Of a stretch of DNA of 64,000 nucleotides, positions 55,324 through 64,000 are shown piece after piece. Under the pieces are notes generated by a model. It was not told the origin of the DNA and searched no databases. It saw only the letters and a list, made by a program, of their open reading frames with translations. The stretch is from Bowmanella dokdonensis. Its GTDB lineage: Bacteria; Pseudomonadota; Gammaproteobacteria; Enterobacterales; Alteromonadaceae. Each line of letters starts with the position of its first letter. The stretch's first letter is position 1. The position numbers and the translations under genes were made by a program. The DNA lies in NCBI RefSeq assembly GCF_017254865.1, contig NZ_JAFKCV010000010.1, positions 85,403 through 149,402 of the forward strand. The letters run 5' to 3'.

Positions 55324-55771
55324 ATTCAGACGCTGGGTTCAGGATAACCTGGCCCAACCCGAGCAAAGCCAGTCCCAGTTGCAACTGGATTTGGCCACTG
55401 CAGTACTCTATTGCGAAGTCGTCAGGGCTGACAATGAGTTGGGCGAGACCGAACTTGCCCTGATGCAGGATCTGCTGACAGCGCAATTCAGTTTGTCCGA
55501 ACAGCAGGCCAAATCATTGCTGGAAAGTTCTTCCGAACAGGTTGAGCATGCCGCCGATCTGGTCAGCTTCACCCGCCTTATCCATGAGCAATGCACCCAC
55601 GATGAGAAAATTCGCATCGTCGAACACTTATGGCAACTGGCCTATGCAGACGATCATCTGGATCCCCATGAAGAGCATATGATCAGACGAATAGCCGATT
55701 TGCTGTATTTGTCCCATGGTCAGTTTATCCAGGCCAAACTCAAAGCCCAGGAAGGCGCAATACTCTCCTGA
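55313..55771 (+). CDS. TerB-family protein
   Basis: 152 residues with TerB-like helical repeats: a conserved acidic stretch VRADNELGETEL and the later LAYADDHLDPHEEHMIRRIADLL, which resembles the metal-binding TerB domain. The start is TTG at 55313 with GAGGAG 7 bases upstream; an in-frame TTG at 55298 is the alternative. It overlaps the EAL gene by 11 bases, so production of the two is coupled. No other tellurite genes are present. Confidence 0.8.
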   Translation: MIARFRRWVQDNLAQPEQSQSQLQLDLATAVLYCEVVRADNELGETELALMQDLLTAQFSLSEQQAKSLLESSSEQVEHAADLVSFTRLIHEQCTHDEKIRIVEHLWQLAYADDHLDPHEEHMIRRIADLLYLSHGQFIQAKLKAQEGAILS

Positions 55772-55776
55772 GCCGT

Positions 55777-57078
55777 TCAGCTCTCCACCTCTTTCATTCG
55801 CCAGGTGCAAAGGGCGCCACTTAAGCCCATCAGGCCCAGGAACAACACCACGGTGGGGACTGACCAGGTGGCGATCGCTGCCGTAATGCCGCCCATGGTT
55901 AACAGCAGCACGCCAATGACGCTGTTGCTGACCGAGACGTAATCGGTACGTTTTACTCCCCCTGCCATATCCACCAGGTAGGTTTGCCGGCCGATGCGCA
56001 CCCCGGAATGGGCCACACTCAGAACGAAGTAAAAAAGTGCATAGAGCCAGGACTGCTGGAAGGGGGTGAAGATTTCGACCGTAAACAGCCCCAGACAACA
56101 AAGTGCAGCGATCAATCCGCCTCGCAGCATCACCTTCCGGCTGGAATCATCCGCCAGAAAGCCCCAGATGCTGGCTGACAGGCTGGCGCCCAGGCTGCTG
56201 GCCAGCAAAAACGCGCCGAAGGTGGCCGGGTCGCTGTCTTTTTGTTGCGCCAGCAACAGGATAAACGGCGCTGACAGGGCGGAGCCCATCAACAGCGCCC
56301 GGGACAGCACGAAATGGCGGAATTCCGTATCGGTTTTCAGCAAAGAGAGATTTTTAATCCCTTCACTTAGGGCGTTCCTGCCGCCTGAGGTTTCCCCCGG
56401 TTGCTCTTCCACCAGCATAAAAATTACTGCGGCAAACAGCCACAGCAGCCCGGCGAACAATAGCAGCAGGTTGTAGAAGGTAACGGTGGGATCTTCCTGG
56501 CCGGCGAAGAAGGCCAGACTGATGGCGGCGGTGATGATGCCGGCCACCGTGCTGGCGATACCCGACAGCCGTCCGCGGCGCCGCTTGGGAATGGTCTTGC
56601 CCTGGATATCCTTGACGGTGACCGAACAGAGGCCGCGGGCCAGGCTGAACAGGGCCAGCAGCACTACCACTGTCACCCCAGCCTGGGTACCCGGCAGCAT
56701 CCAGATGGCCAGGGCCATGCTGATCACACAACTGCCCTGGATAGCGCTGCCGAGCAACCAGAAGCCCTTGCGTTTGGGGTGGCGGCGCACCCAGGCACCG
56801 ATGGCAAGTTGAGGAATCAACGAGCCGGACTCGCGTATGGGCACCAGCAGGGAAATCAGTGCTGCCGGCGCGCCAATGGCGCCCAGCAGCCAGGTAAGAA
56901 CGATTTTGGGCGAGGCGCACAGATCGCCGAGCTTGGTTAGCACCAGGCTGGCGCAGATGGCCAGAAAGTTTCCGGGTACCTGCCGGCAGACGTCATCGGG
57001 CAGGTCCTTGCAGGCGCGTGCCTCGTCCTCACCTTCTACAATCTGATACAGGCTGTGGGCGCCGGGAATTTGCTTCAT
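55777..57078 (-). CDS. Major facilitator superfamily transporter
   Basis: 433 residues with about 11-12 hydrophobic helices and the MFS loop pattern. The N-terminal 35 residues are hydrophilic, then helices begin (VPGNFLAICASLVLTKLGD). Substrate unknown. Convergent with the TerB gene (5 bases apart) and divergent from the CoA-transferase gene. Confidence 0.83.
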   Translation of the reverse strand: MKQIPGAHSLYQIVEGEDEARACKDLPDDVCRQVPGNFLAICASLVLTKLGDLCASPKIVLTWLLGAIGAPAALISLLVPIRESGSLIPQLAIGAWVRRHPKRKGFWLLGSAIQGSCVISMALAIWMLPGTQAGVTVVVLLALFSLARGLCSVTVKDIQGKTIPKRRRGRLSGIASTVAGIITAAISLAFFAGQEDPTVTFYNLLLLFAGLLWLFAAVIFMLVEEQPGETSGGRNALSEGIKNLSLLKTDTEFRHFVLSRALLMGSALSAPFILLLAQQKDSDPATFGAFLLASSLGASLSASIWGFLADDSSRKVMLRGGLIAALCCLGLFTVEIFTPFQQSWLYALFYFVLSVAHSGVRIGRQTYLVDMAGGVKRTDYVSVSNSVIGVLLLTMGGITAAIATWSVPTVVLFLGLMGLSGALCTWRMKEVES

Positions 57079-57208
57079 GCTGCGTCCATTCAGTGGTTTT
57101 ATCTAAGTCTATGGACTTAAGCGAATTTTTAAAGGCTGGATCGGGATCAATGATTCAGCGCAGGAATTCTGCCAGACTAGCCAAACATCACAGCATTGGG
57201 ATCCATCT

Positions 57209-59049
57209 ATGTATACCGCCTTGCCCAACCGGCCCGACTGGCAGGCACTGCTCAAATCCGGCAGCCGGATTTTTCTTGGCTCCAATGCCGCGGTGCCCAA
57301 CGGCCTGATAGACGATCTGATTGCCCGCGCCCAGGGGCTGCATGATATTGAGGTGGTGCATATTAACACCCTGTCCGAGAGCCGCTGGGTGGAGCCCCAG
57401 TACAGCGAGCTGTTCAAGGTCAATACCCTGTTTATCAACGGCGACAAGATCCGCAAGGCCGTAGCCGAAGGGCGGGCCGATTATACGCCCTGTTTTTTGT
57501 CCGAAGTGCCGTCTCTGTTCGAGCAGGATATTCTGCCGCTGGACGCGGCACTGGTCATGGTCAGCCCGCCGGACAAGTACGGCTATTGTTCGCTGGGGGT
57601 GGCGGTGGATGTGACCCTGGCGGCGGTGCGTAAGGCCCGCCATGTGATAGCCCAGATCAATCCCATGATGCCGCGTACCAGCGGATATTCCCATATCCAT
57701 GTGTCTGAACTCTCCGCCTGCCTGGAGTTGCCCCAGGTGCTGCCGCAGCTGCCGGAGTTTGAACTGGACAAGAAAACCGAGCGGATTGGCCAGTACGTGT
57801 CCATGCTGGTGGAAGACGGCGCTACCTTGCAGCTTGGCGTGGGTAAGATCCCCAATGCGGTGTTGCGCTATCTGCAGAATCACAAGGATCTGGGCGTGCA
57901 CAGCGAACTGATTACCGATGGCATTATCGATCTGTTGTCCAAAGGGGTAATCAACAACCGACGTAAAACCTTTCATCCGGGTAAGACGGTGACCAGTTTC
58001 TGTTTGGGCAGCAAGGCCCTGTATGATTTTGTCGACGGCAATCCCCATGTGGAGTTTTATCCCAGTGACTATGTGAATTCCCCCTCCAACATTGCCCGCA
58101 ACCACAAGATGGTGGCCATCAACAGCGCCCTGGAGGTGGATCTGACCGGCCAGGTGGTGGCGGATTCCATCGGCTATCAGTTTTACAGCGGCATTGGCGG
58201 CCAGGTGGATTTTATCCGCGGCGCAGCCATGGCCCCGGGGGCAAGCCCATTATCGCCATGCCTTCCACTGCCAGAAACGGTACCCTGTCGCGTATTGTGC
58301 CCACCATTACCGAAGGCAGCGGGGTGGTCACCTCCCGCGGTCATGTGCATTATGTGGTCACCGAATTCGGGGTGGCCTCACTCAAAGGCCGCAGTATCCG
58401 CGAGCGGGCCCTGGAGCTTATCCGTGTCGCCCATCCGGATTTTCGCGCCGACCTGCTGGCCAAAGTACGGGAGCATTACTGGGTGCCCCATTATCAGAAA
58501 GACTACCCCCGTGAAGTGCCGGAGCTGGGACCCATCAGCGTCAAGACCCTGCATATCGATAACCAGCCTTTTGACCTACGCCCCCTTAATCCAGCGGATG
58601 AGCGGCGTCTGCAGGAGTTTTTCTACTCTCATACCAAGGAAACCCTGTTTTACCGCTACAACCACTATCCGACCCAGATGACCCGGGAAAAATCCTGCAG
58701 CCTGGTCAGCGTCGATCAGAGTCGCGATCTGGCCCTGTGTATCGTGCGCCAGCATGGCTCGGTGTCAGAGATCCAGGCAGTGGGGCGTTACTATCTTTCG
58801 GCCGATGGCCAAAGTTGCGAGGTGGCCTTTGTTACCCGCGAGAAATATCATGGCAAGGGCATGGCCAGACAGTTGCTGAGTGAGATGATCAAAATAGCCG
58901 GTCAACGGGGCATCAGCCGGATGCTGGCTTATGTGCGGGCCGATAACAAGAATATGCTGCGGGTATTTGAAAATGCCGGATTCCGGCGGCAGGCCAGTGA
59001 AGATCCATCAGAGGTGAACCTGCAATTATTATTGGAGCAAGAGCAATGA
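57209..59049 (+). pseudogene. Acetyl-CoA hydrolase/transferase fused to a GNAT domain, with a -1 frameshift
   Basis: Reading across the shift the product would be about 613 residues: an acetyl-CoA hydrolase/transferase (about 1-455, with ELITDGIIDLLSKG near the catalytic Glu) fused to a GNAT acetyltransferase (about 460-613, VTREKYHGKGMARQLLSEM). The frame breaks at the G-run 58237-58241: the upper frame runs to a wrong stop at 58681. The correct continuation (GGKPIIAMPSTARNGTLS) is in another frame. Six G instead of five would restore it. Either a true disruption or an assembly error. The final 4 bases overlap the next gene. Confidence 0.82.
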
Positions 59050-59963
59050 GCCTGGTTTTTATCAGCCACCCGGATTGCGGCCTGCATGATGTGGGCAACG
59101 AGCATCCCGAAAGCCCCGAGCGTCTGGACGCCATCAACGACAGGCTGATTGCCTCGGGCCTGGATTTTTCCCTGCTCCGCCACCAGGCAGGGCAGGTCAG
59201 CCGCGAACAACTCTACCGGGTGCACGATAAAGCCTATGTAGACAGGATTTTCGCCACCACCCCGGAGCATGGCATGGTGCACCTGGATCCCGACACCCAG
59301 ATGATGCCCCGGAGCCTGGACGCGGCCCTGTACGCAGCGGGTGCCAATATCGATGCGGTGGACTGGGTGATGCAGGGCAAAGCCAGCCAGGCCTTTTGTG
59401 CCGTACGCCCCCCCGGCCATCACGCCGAGCGGAGCAAGGCCATGGGCTTCTGTATCTTTAACAATATCGCCGTGGCAGCGGCCCATGCCATGGAACAGTA
59501 TGGTCTGACACGCATCGCCATTGTCGATTTCGACGTACACCACGGCAACGGCACCGAGGATATCTTCTTTAACGACAAACGGGTGCTGTTCTGCTCGTCC
59601 TATCAGTATCCCTTCTATCCCTACAATGTGGGCCCGGGCAACGAGCATATCCTCAACCTGCCGCTGCCTGCCGGCACCGACGGCGAGGCATTTAAAGAAG
59701 CGGTCAGCGACTGCTGGCTGGGCAAGCTGGATGCCTTTGCTCCAGAGCTGATCCTGATCTCCGCCGGCTTTGACGGCCACTACGAGGATGAGATGGCCCA
59801 TTTCAAACTGGTGGAAACCGACTATGACTGGATCACCCGCGAGCTTAAAACCCTGGCCAATAAGCACTGCGATGGCAAGTTAGTCTCCAGCCTGGAAGGG
59901 GGGTATGCGTTAAGCGCCCTGGGCCGCAGTGTAACGGTGCATCTTAAGGCGATGATGGAGTAG
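59046..59963 (+). CDS. Histone-deacetylase-like (AcuC/HDAC family) amidohydrolase
   Basis: 305 residues. Zinc-binding residues: His125-His126 in PPGHHAERS, Asp163 and His165 in DFDVHHGNG, the Asp of SAGFDGHYEDE, and the glycine-rich SLEGGYAL near the end. It removes acyl groups from lysine or polyamines. The ATGA overlap with the GNAT-containing gene suggests a paired acetylation/deacetylation unit. A damaged copy of its 3' end lies about 1.5 kb downstream. Confidence 0.93.
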   Translation: MSLVFISHPDCGLHDVGNEHPESPERLDAINDRLIASGLDFSLLRHQAGQVSREQLYRVHDKAYVDRIFATTPEHGMVHLDPDTQMMPRSLDAALYAAGANIDAVDWVMQGKASQAFCAVRPPGHHAERSKAMGFCIFNNIAVAAAHAMEQYGLTRIAIVDFDVHHGNGTEDIFFNDKRVLFCSSYQYPFYPYNVGPGNEHILNLPLPAGTDGEAFKEAVSDCWLGKLDAFAPELILISAGFDGHYEDEMAHFKLVETDYDWITRELKTLANKHCDGKLVSSLEGGYALSALGRSVTVHLKAMME

Positions 59964-60109
59964 GGCGGATGGACCTCAAGCCGATATTTATCCGCTGTTT
60001 GACCGGCAAGGCTTGCTGGTCAAGGTGGAGCTGCATTGTGGCTGCTTCAAGGTTTTTCCGTCATCTGTTATCTTGAACAGGTTAAGGCTGACAGCAACAG
60101 GATACAGGC

Positions 60110-61147
60110 ATGACAAAGGGGTGGGTGGCTATTTTGGCTGCGGTGACGCTTATCTCCTGCAGCAGGGCGGATGATCGTGAACAACAGGTGGACAGGCTGT
60201 TTGCCGGGTATCAGGGCGACAAGCCGGGCGCGTCTGTGCTGGTGGTTCAAGAAGGCCAAGCCGTGCTGGTTAAGAGCTACGGGATGGCGGATCTGGAGCG
60301 GGGCATAAAGGTGACACCAGAAACCAACTTTCGGCTGGCCTCCATCAGCAAACAATTTACCGCTACCGCAGTGATGATGTTGGTGGAGCAGGGCAAGCTG
60401 CATCTGGAGGATAACCTCACCCAGCTTTTCCCAGGCTTCCCTGGTTATGGCGCGGAGATCACCTTGCGTCACCTGCTGCAGCATAACTCCGGTCTGATCG
60501 ATTACGAGTCGCTGATCCCGGAGGATTTTACCGGCCAGGTCTCGGACCGCGATGCCCTGCGGATGATGAAGGAAACGGATCACACCTATTTCAAGCCCGG
60601 TACGCAATACCGATACAGCAATACGGCCTACGCTATGCTGGCGGTACTGGTGGAAGAGAGGAGCGGCCAGCCCTTTGCCGAGTTTCTGGACAGCCATATC
60701 TTCACCCCTGTAGGCATGGACAGTACGGTGGCGTATCAGAAAGGCATTTCAGAGGTACCGCATCGTGCCTACGGTTATCTTGTGGAGCAGGACAACGTTA
60801 GTTTCTCCGATCAAAGTACCACCAGCGCGGTATTAGGTGATGGTGGTATTTACAGCTCGGTACTGGACTATTTCAAATGGGATCAGGCTCTGTATACCGA
60901 GCGGCTATTGTCCCGGACATCATTGGCATCCATGTGGACCGGCAATTTCGGCGACTATGGCTTTGGTTGGCGGGTCGATACCCACAAGGGCCATCGGCGC
61001 CTGCACCATGACGGCAGCACCAGTGGTTTTCGCAATTATGTGCTGCGCTACCCGCAGCAGCAGACCACGGTACTGGTACTGACCAACCGCCGGGGACCGG
61101 ATGTGATGCCGCTGGCCGAGCAGGTGGCCGGACTCTATCTGCCCTAG
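60110..61147 (+). CDS. Serine hydrolase, beta-lactamase (class C) fold lipoprotein
   Basis: 345 residues with a lipobox (AVTLISC, Cys18). Ser78-x-x-Lys81 (SISKQF), Tyr169-Ser-Asn171 (YSN) and a late HDGSTSG are the three catalytic elements of the DD-peptidase/esterase/AmpC fold. Natural substrate not deducible; many relatives are esterases or peptidases. The gene stands between the deacetylase gene and a decayed copy of that gene's 3' end. Confidence 0.9.
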   Translation: MTKGWVAILAAVTLISCSRADDREQQVDRLFAGYQGDKPGASVLVVQEGQAVLVKSYGMADLERGIKVTPETNFRLASISKQFTATAVMMLVEQGKLHLEDNLTQLFPGFPGYGAEITLRHLLQHNSGLIDYESLIPEDFTGQVSDRDALRMMKETDHTYFKPGTQYRYSNTAYAMLAVLVEERSGQPFAEFLDSHIFTPVGMDSTVAYQKGISEVPHRAYGYLVEQDNVSFSDQSTTSAVLGDGGIYSSVLDYFKWDQALYTERLLSRTSLASMWTGNFGDYGFGWRVDTHKGHRRLHHDGSTSGFRNYVLRYPQQQTTVLVLTNRRGPDVMPLAEQVAGLYLP

Positions 61148-61555
61148 CCAACACTACCTGGCGATTACAACCATCGCAGGGAATGCTGAACTCAACAAAA
61201 CTGCGTTCCAGTTGGTCGGTCCCAGCGGGGCAGTGAATATCGTCAACGCGGGTCAATACTCGCCTGCACAAATTGTCAGCCATGCTGAGGTGTTTTTTGA
61301 CGATGAGGCCGCTTCTGGCGTTTCCGGTACTGGTCAGCGGTACCAGTCAGTCATTGTATAAAGGCATGAATATTTTCGGTGGTTGGACGCAGGTATTTGC
61401 CGACACCGCGAGGAAGCTCGCCTCCAATTTAGAAGGGGCTATGCCTTAAGCGCCCTGGGCCGAAGCGTGACGGAGCATCTAAGGTGATGATGGGGTAGGG
61501 GGTGGGCAACCCGACAACTTGCTGAGTTGGCCTGCCTGGAATGGAGCGTCTGCTG
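61148..61555. other. Intergenic region holding a decayed fragment
   Basis: 408 bases without an intact gene. Apart from the deacetylase relic at 61413-61498, I see no gene, tRNA or clear terminator. The sequence has many stop codons in all frames. Confidence 0.5.
61413..61498 (+). pseudogene. Relic of the 3' end of a deacetylase-like gene
   Basis: Aligns with the last 80 or so bases of the gene at 59046-59963. The intact copy encodes KLVSSLEGGYALSALGRSVT. The relic encodes KLASNLEG, then with one base lost YALSALGRSVTEHL. GCGCCCTGGGCCG and the end of the reading frame (TAG) are shared. Too diverged to be a recent duplication. Confidence 0.6.
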
Positions 61556-62317
61556 TTAGCCTACCGTGGCCACGGGTCTGGTCTTTTGCAGGCGGCGACG
61601 CAATGACGGGATCAGCGCCGGCACTTTACGTTTGTATTGGGCGTACTCAGGGTGAGCATCCTCTAAGTCCTTTTCCTCAAGTTTAATGCCGACCAGTATG
61701 TACGCTGTGGCACCAGCGGCAAACAGGGCGTGGGTCACGGTCATGGTCGGAGTGAACCATACAATGCCCAGCCAACCCACGTAGATTGGGTGGCGAACAA
61801 TACGATAAAGGGTGGGGGTAACAAAACGCAGAGGCGCTGGCTGCCTGCGACGAAACGCTGCCCAGACCTGGCGCAGTCCAAACAAGTCAAAGTGATTGAT
61901 CAGGAAGGTGGCGTACAGCAACAACCCCCAGCTTGCCAGGTACAGACTGTGCATCAGGCAGCGCGCCCACTGGCTGTCCATCTGCCAGAGGGTTCCGCCC
62001 ATGGGGGACCACCCATACATTAACAGAGCCAGACACAGGGTCGACAGCAGTACATAAGTACTGCGCTCTGCCGCTTCAGGGATATAACGGGTCAGCCAGC
62101 GTTTGAAAGCCGGTCTGGCCATGCCGCTGTGTTGCACCGCAAACAGGGTCAGCAGCGCCAGGTTGGTCAGCAGCGCCATTGCCAGAGGCTGGGTGGGGGT
62201 GGAGTCGATGGAATGTGGTACCCACAGGTTACCGACAAAGCCGATGGAATACAGAAAGGTCACAAAGAACAAGCCGTAGCTTAACAGTCCATATCCCAGT
62301 ATCAGAACAGGTTTCAT
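61556..62317 (-). CDS. mddA: Methanethiol S-methyltransferase (MddA-like) / isoprenylcysteine methyltransferase family
   Basis: 253 residues with five or so membrane helices and the family's NHFDLFGLRQVWAAF, RIVRHPIYVGWLGIVW and LEEKDLEDAHPEYAQYKRKV segments. It would methylate methanethiol to dimethyl sulfide using S-adenosylmethionine. The ATG at 62317 has GGGAG; the frame is open to 62407 but the upstream part lacks hydrophobic sequence. The family name is assigned by pattern; an isoprenylcysteine-type methyltransferase is the alternative. Confidence 0.78.
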   Translation of the reverse strand: MKPVLILGYGLLSYGLFFVTFLYSIGFVGNLWVPHSIDSTPTQPLAMALLTNLALLTLFAVQHSGMARPAFKRWLTRYIPEAAERSTYVLLSTLCLALLMYGWSPMGGTLWQMDSQWARCLMHSLYLASWGLLLYATFLINHFDLFGLRQVWAAFRRRQPAPLRFVTPTLYRIVRHPIYVGWLGIVWFTPTMTVTHALFAAGATAYILVGIKLEEKDLEDAHPEYAQYKRKVPALIPSLRRRLQKTRPVATVG

Positions 62318-62466
62318 AGTAGTCTCCCGGTGTTGGTTAAAGGTACGTCCTGCGACGTGGCCGGGAGTGTGGCCTATTGGGCCGATATGCACATGATCAG
62401 GTACCAACCATTCGATGACTTTTTCGTGACATGTTATTTTGTTTATTTAAATCATATGGTTAAGCA

Positions 62467-63870
62467 TCATGGCTGGCGAAGCGCCTGGGCAGATAACACA
62501 GGCAGGCCCAGCCGGGCAGCGAGGGCAAAGAAACGCTCATCCTCGTACAGATTGTGCAGATTGACGCTGGAGTAGAGTTCAGAGAGCCCGGGATCGCCCT
62601 GACTGAATGCTTTGTCCAACCAGACAAAGGCCAGATCGAGTTGTTGCCACTGGGCATAGACTTCGGCTATCTGAAAGGCCGCACCTTCTGCATCGGTGGC
62701 AATCAATTCGTTGAGTGTTTTTTGCGCCTGGCCTTTACGATCCAAAAAATGCAGGGCCATAGCACTGAGTGACTGACGCAGATAGGCCAGCTCTTCCAGG
62801 GCAATCCATTGCAATGCCTCATTGTAGGACTGATGTCGGATATGCCAGTTGGTCTCCAGCCACGGGATATTGGCATCACCGGGATAGCGTTGTTTCATTT
62901 GCTCAAGCAGTTGTCTGGCTTGGTCAAGTTCATTTACCCGGATCAGGCGAATGATCAGGGAGGCTAAGGCGCCCGGCGATAGCGGATCCAGCTCCAGCGC
63001 CGTCCTGGCCTGTTGGATGGCCGCCCGGTGACGCCCGACCTTACTGAGAAATCGCCCATAGGCCGCGTGGGCGGTGGCACTGCCTGGCGCAGCCGCCAAC
63101 GCCTGTTGAAAGGACGCGTCGGCCTGCTTGAAATCCCAGAAGTGCCGATATTGGATCTCGCCTATCTGCACAAAAGCATCGGCCAGATCCGGAGCCAGCA
63201 ATACGGCCCGGTGGGCCAGGCTTAGCGCCTCGGGAAACCCCGCTTCGCGGGGGATATCCCCCAGGGTGGTCCTGGCCCGGATGACGGCTGCCAGGCCAAT
63301 CAGCGCTTGGGGATAGTCGGGCTTAAGCTGCAGCGCCTGGCGATATAGTTGCTGTGCTTCTGTCAACTGCTGTCCGGAGCCGCCCTGGCGAAGGGCATTG
63401 GCCTGCAGGACCAGCAGATAGGCGCTGGAGTCCTGTTGTGTGACTGTCCCGGCGGATGGGGAGCCGGGCAGTTGATACTGCTCGGCCATCAGTTCAGACA
63501 AACGCGAGACGATGAATTGGGATATCTCATCATGGATGGCAAAGACGTTGTCAACCTGACGTTCATGTACCGCAGACCACAGGGATTTACCATCGGCTAC
63601 CCGGACTAAGCGTGTATGAACCCTTACCTGCTCGCCTATTTTCTCCACACTGCCCGTCACAACCTGGGCCACCCCCAGCTTATCACCCATAGCCTGGGCA
63701 TCCTGGTCCGATTCACCAGTATTGCTCGCTGACGCCAGGGCGATCAGCTTAAGGCCGCTGACCCGGCTCAGGGAGTCCGTGATGGTTTCGGTCAGACCCC
63801 TGGCAAAATAACTAAACTCACCGCCTTCGCTAAGATTGCTGTAGGGCAGAACCGCCAGTGACGGTGACAA
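62467..63870 (-). pseudogene. CadC-type regulator remnant: TolB-like domain plus TPR repeats, N-terminus lost to an IS
   Basis: 467 residues starting directly at the TolB-like segment (SLAVLPYSNLSEGGEFSYFA), followed by tetratricopeptide repeats (about 150-460). Relatives have a winged-helix DNA-binding domain and one membrane helix before this point, giving a membrane-bound regulator. Here the frame enters IS sequence at 63875 and stops a few codons later, so those parts are gone. The remaining part has no start codon except TTG at 63870. Confidence 0.72.
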
Positions 63871-63874
63871 GGGG

Positions 63875-64000
63875 TGACCTTCTCCCCAGATTTAACACCA
63901 TGACTTTGATGAGATTTCCAATAAACTGGAGCCAATGGAGATCTCAGAATGAAAAAACGTTATACCGAAGAACAAATCATCAAGGCCATTAAGCAGCATG
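63875..64000 (+). mobile_element. IS3-family element, left end, truncated by the window
   Basis: The element begins TGACCTTCTCCCCAGATTTA, of the 5'-TG type seen in IS3/IS407-like inverted repeats, and contains a transposase orfA start 74 bases in. Only the left end is visible, so the target duplication cannot be checked. Confidence 0.72.
63949..64000 (+). CDS. IS3-family transposase OrfA, N-terminus
   Basis: The visible MKKRYTEEQIIKAIKQH is the standard start of IS3-family OrfA (helix-turn-helix_21 type, 'RYTEEQII'). It binds the ends of the element. It runs past the right edge of the window. Confidence 0.85.
   Translation, partial: MKKRYTEEQIIKAIKQH

Noticed and set aside
1..64000. Search for CRISPR arrays, tRNA or rRNA genes and prophage
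   Set aside because: No regularly spaced repeats, no cloverleaf or rRNA sequence noticed, and no phage structural genes. The only mobile element seen is the IS at the right edge.

Overview
This window looks like the chromosome of a marine gammaproteobacterium of the Alteromonadales (Alteromonadaceae-like). The evidence is the order corB/yfjD-ypjD-ffh-rpsP-rimM-trmD-rplS, aroF-tyrA followed by pheA, the fadIJ pair, several c-di-GMP proteins, and Fur-type iron boxes next to a TonB receptor. The assignment rests on gene content and recognisable protein families only. I saw no rRNA, tRNA or CRISPR array.

Layout. 1-9.7 kb is lipid and acyl-CoA metabolism: a WS/DGAT acyltransferase cut by the window edge, a DUF4156 lipoprotein, a class I-like HMG-CoA reductase with an extra N-terminal domain, a GMC alcohol dehydrogenase, and fadI-fadJ behind a FadR-like operator. 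9.8-18.1 kb has two very small genes, a 1502-residue propeller/PAS/GGDEF/EAL protein whose sensory half is much more AT-rich than its signalling half, and an M16 protease. 18.2-25.0 kb is core: sixA, a small coiled-coil protein, corB, ypjD, ffh, and rpsP-rimM-trmD-rplS. 25.0-33.3 kb holds an ArsR/SRPBCC pair with a perfect palindromic operator, an M28 peptidase, yaiI, a solute-binding GGDEF protein, an AbgT transporter, a DnaJ-related protein and a chemotaxis receptor. 33.6-41.3 kb carries aroF-tyrA and pheA. pheA has a phenylalanine-rich leader peptide (pheL) and a complete terminator/antiterminator attenuator. Between them lies an outer membrane protein / FMN-binding protein / ApbE / haem-type membrane protein cluster with a Fur-like box.

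41.3-53.5 kb holds a penicillin acylase, a tandem receiver protein with one dead receiver, yciH, and an iron region. A ferric iron ABC transporter has been reduced to a scar (5' end of fbpA joined to 3' end of fbpC) that still keeps a near-perfect Fur box. Beside it is an intact, probably Fur-controlled run of five tightly packed genes: DUF4856 lipoprotein, imelysin lipoprotein, FecA-like TonB receptor, sterol-desaturase-like membrane protein and S1/P1 nuclease. An internal terminator follows the first gene. 53.5-64 kb has an amine-oxidase-like flavoprotein, an EAL phosphodiesterase overlapping a TerB protein, an MFS transporter, a frameshifted CoA-transferase/GNAT fusion overlapping a histone-deacetylase-like hydrolase, a serine hydrolase flanked by a decayed copy of the deacetylase 3' end, a MddA-like methyltransferase, and a TolB/TPR regulator decapitated by an IS3-family element that runs off the right edge.

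How the genes work together: fadIJ degrades fatty acids, and WS/DGAT would store them. aroF, tyrA and pheA form the phenylalanine/tyrosine branch. The two Fur-linked clusters and the transporter scar suggest that the cell dropped one periplasmic ferric import route while keeping a TonB/imelysin route and a flavin-based redox module. Nothing is a fully unknown large system. The best candidates for undescribed biology are the five-gene imelysin/TonB/desaturase/nuclease operon and the iron-linked flavin module.
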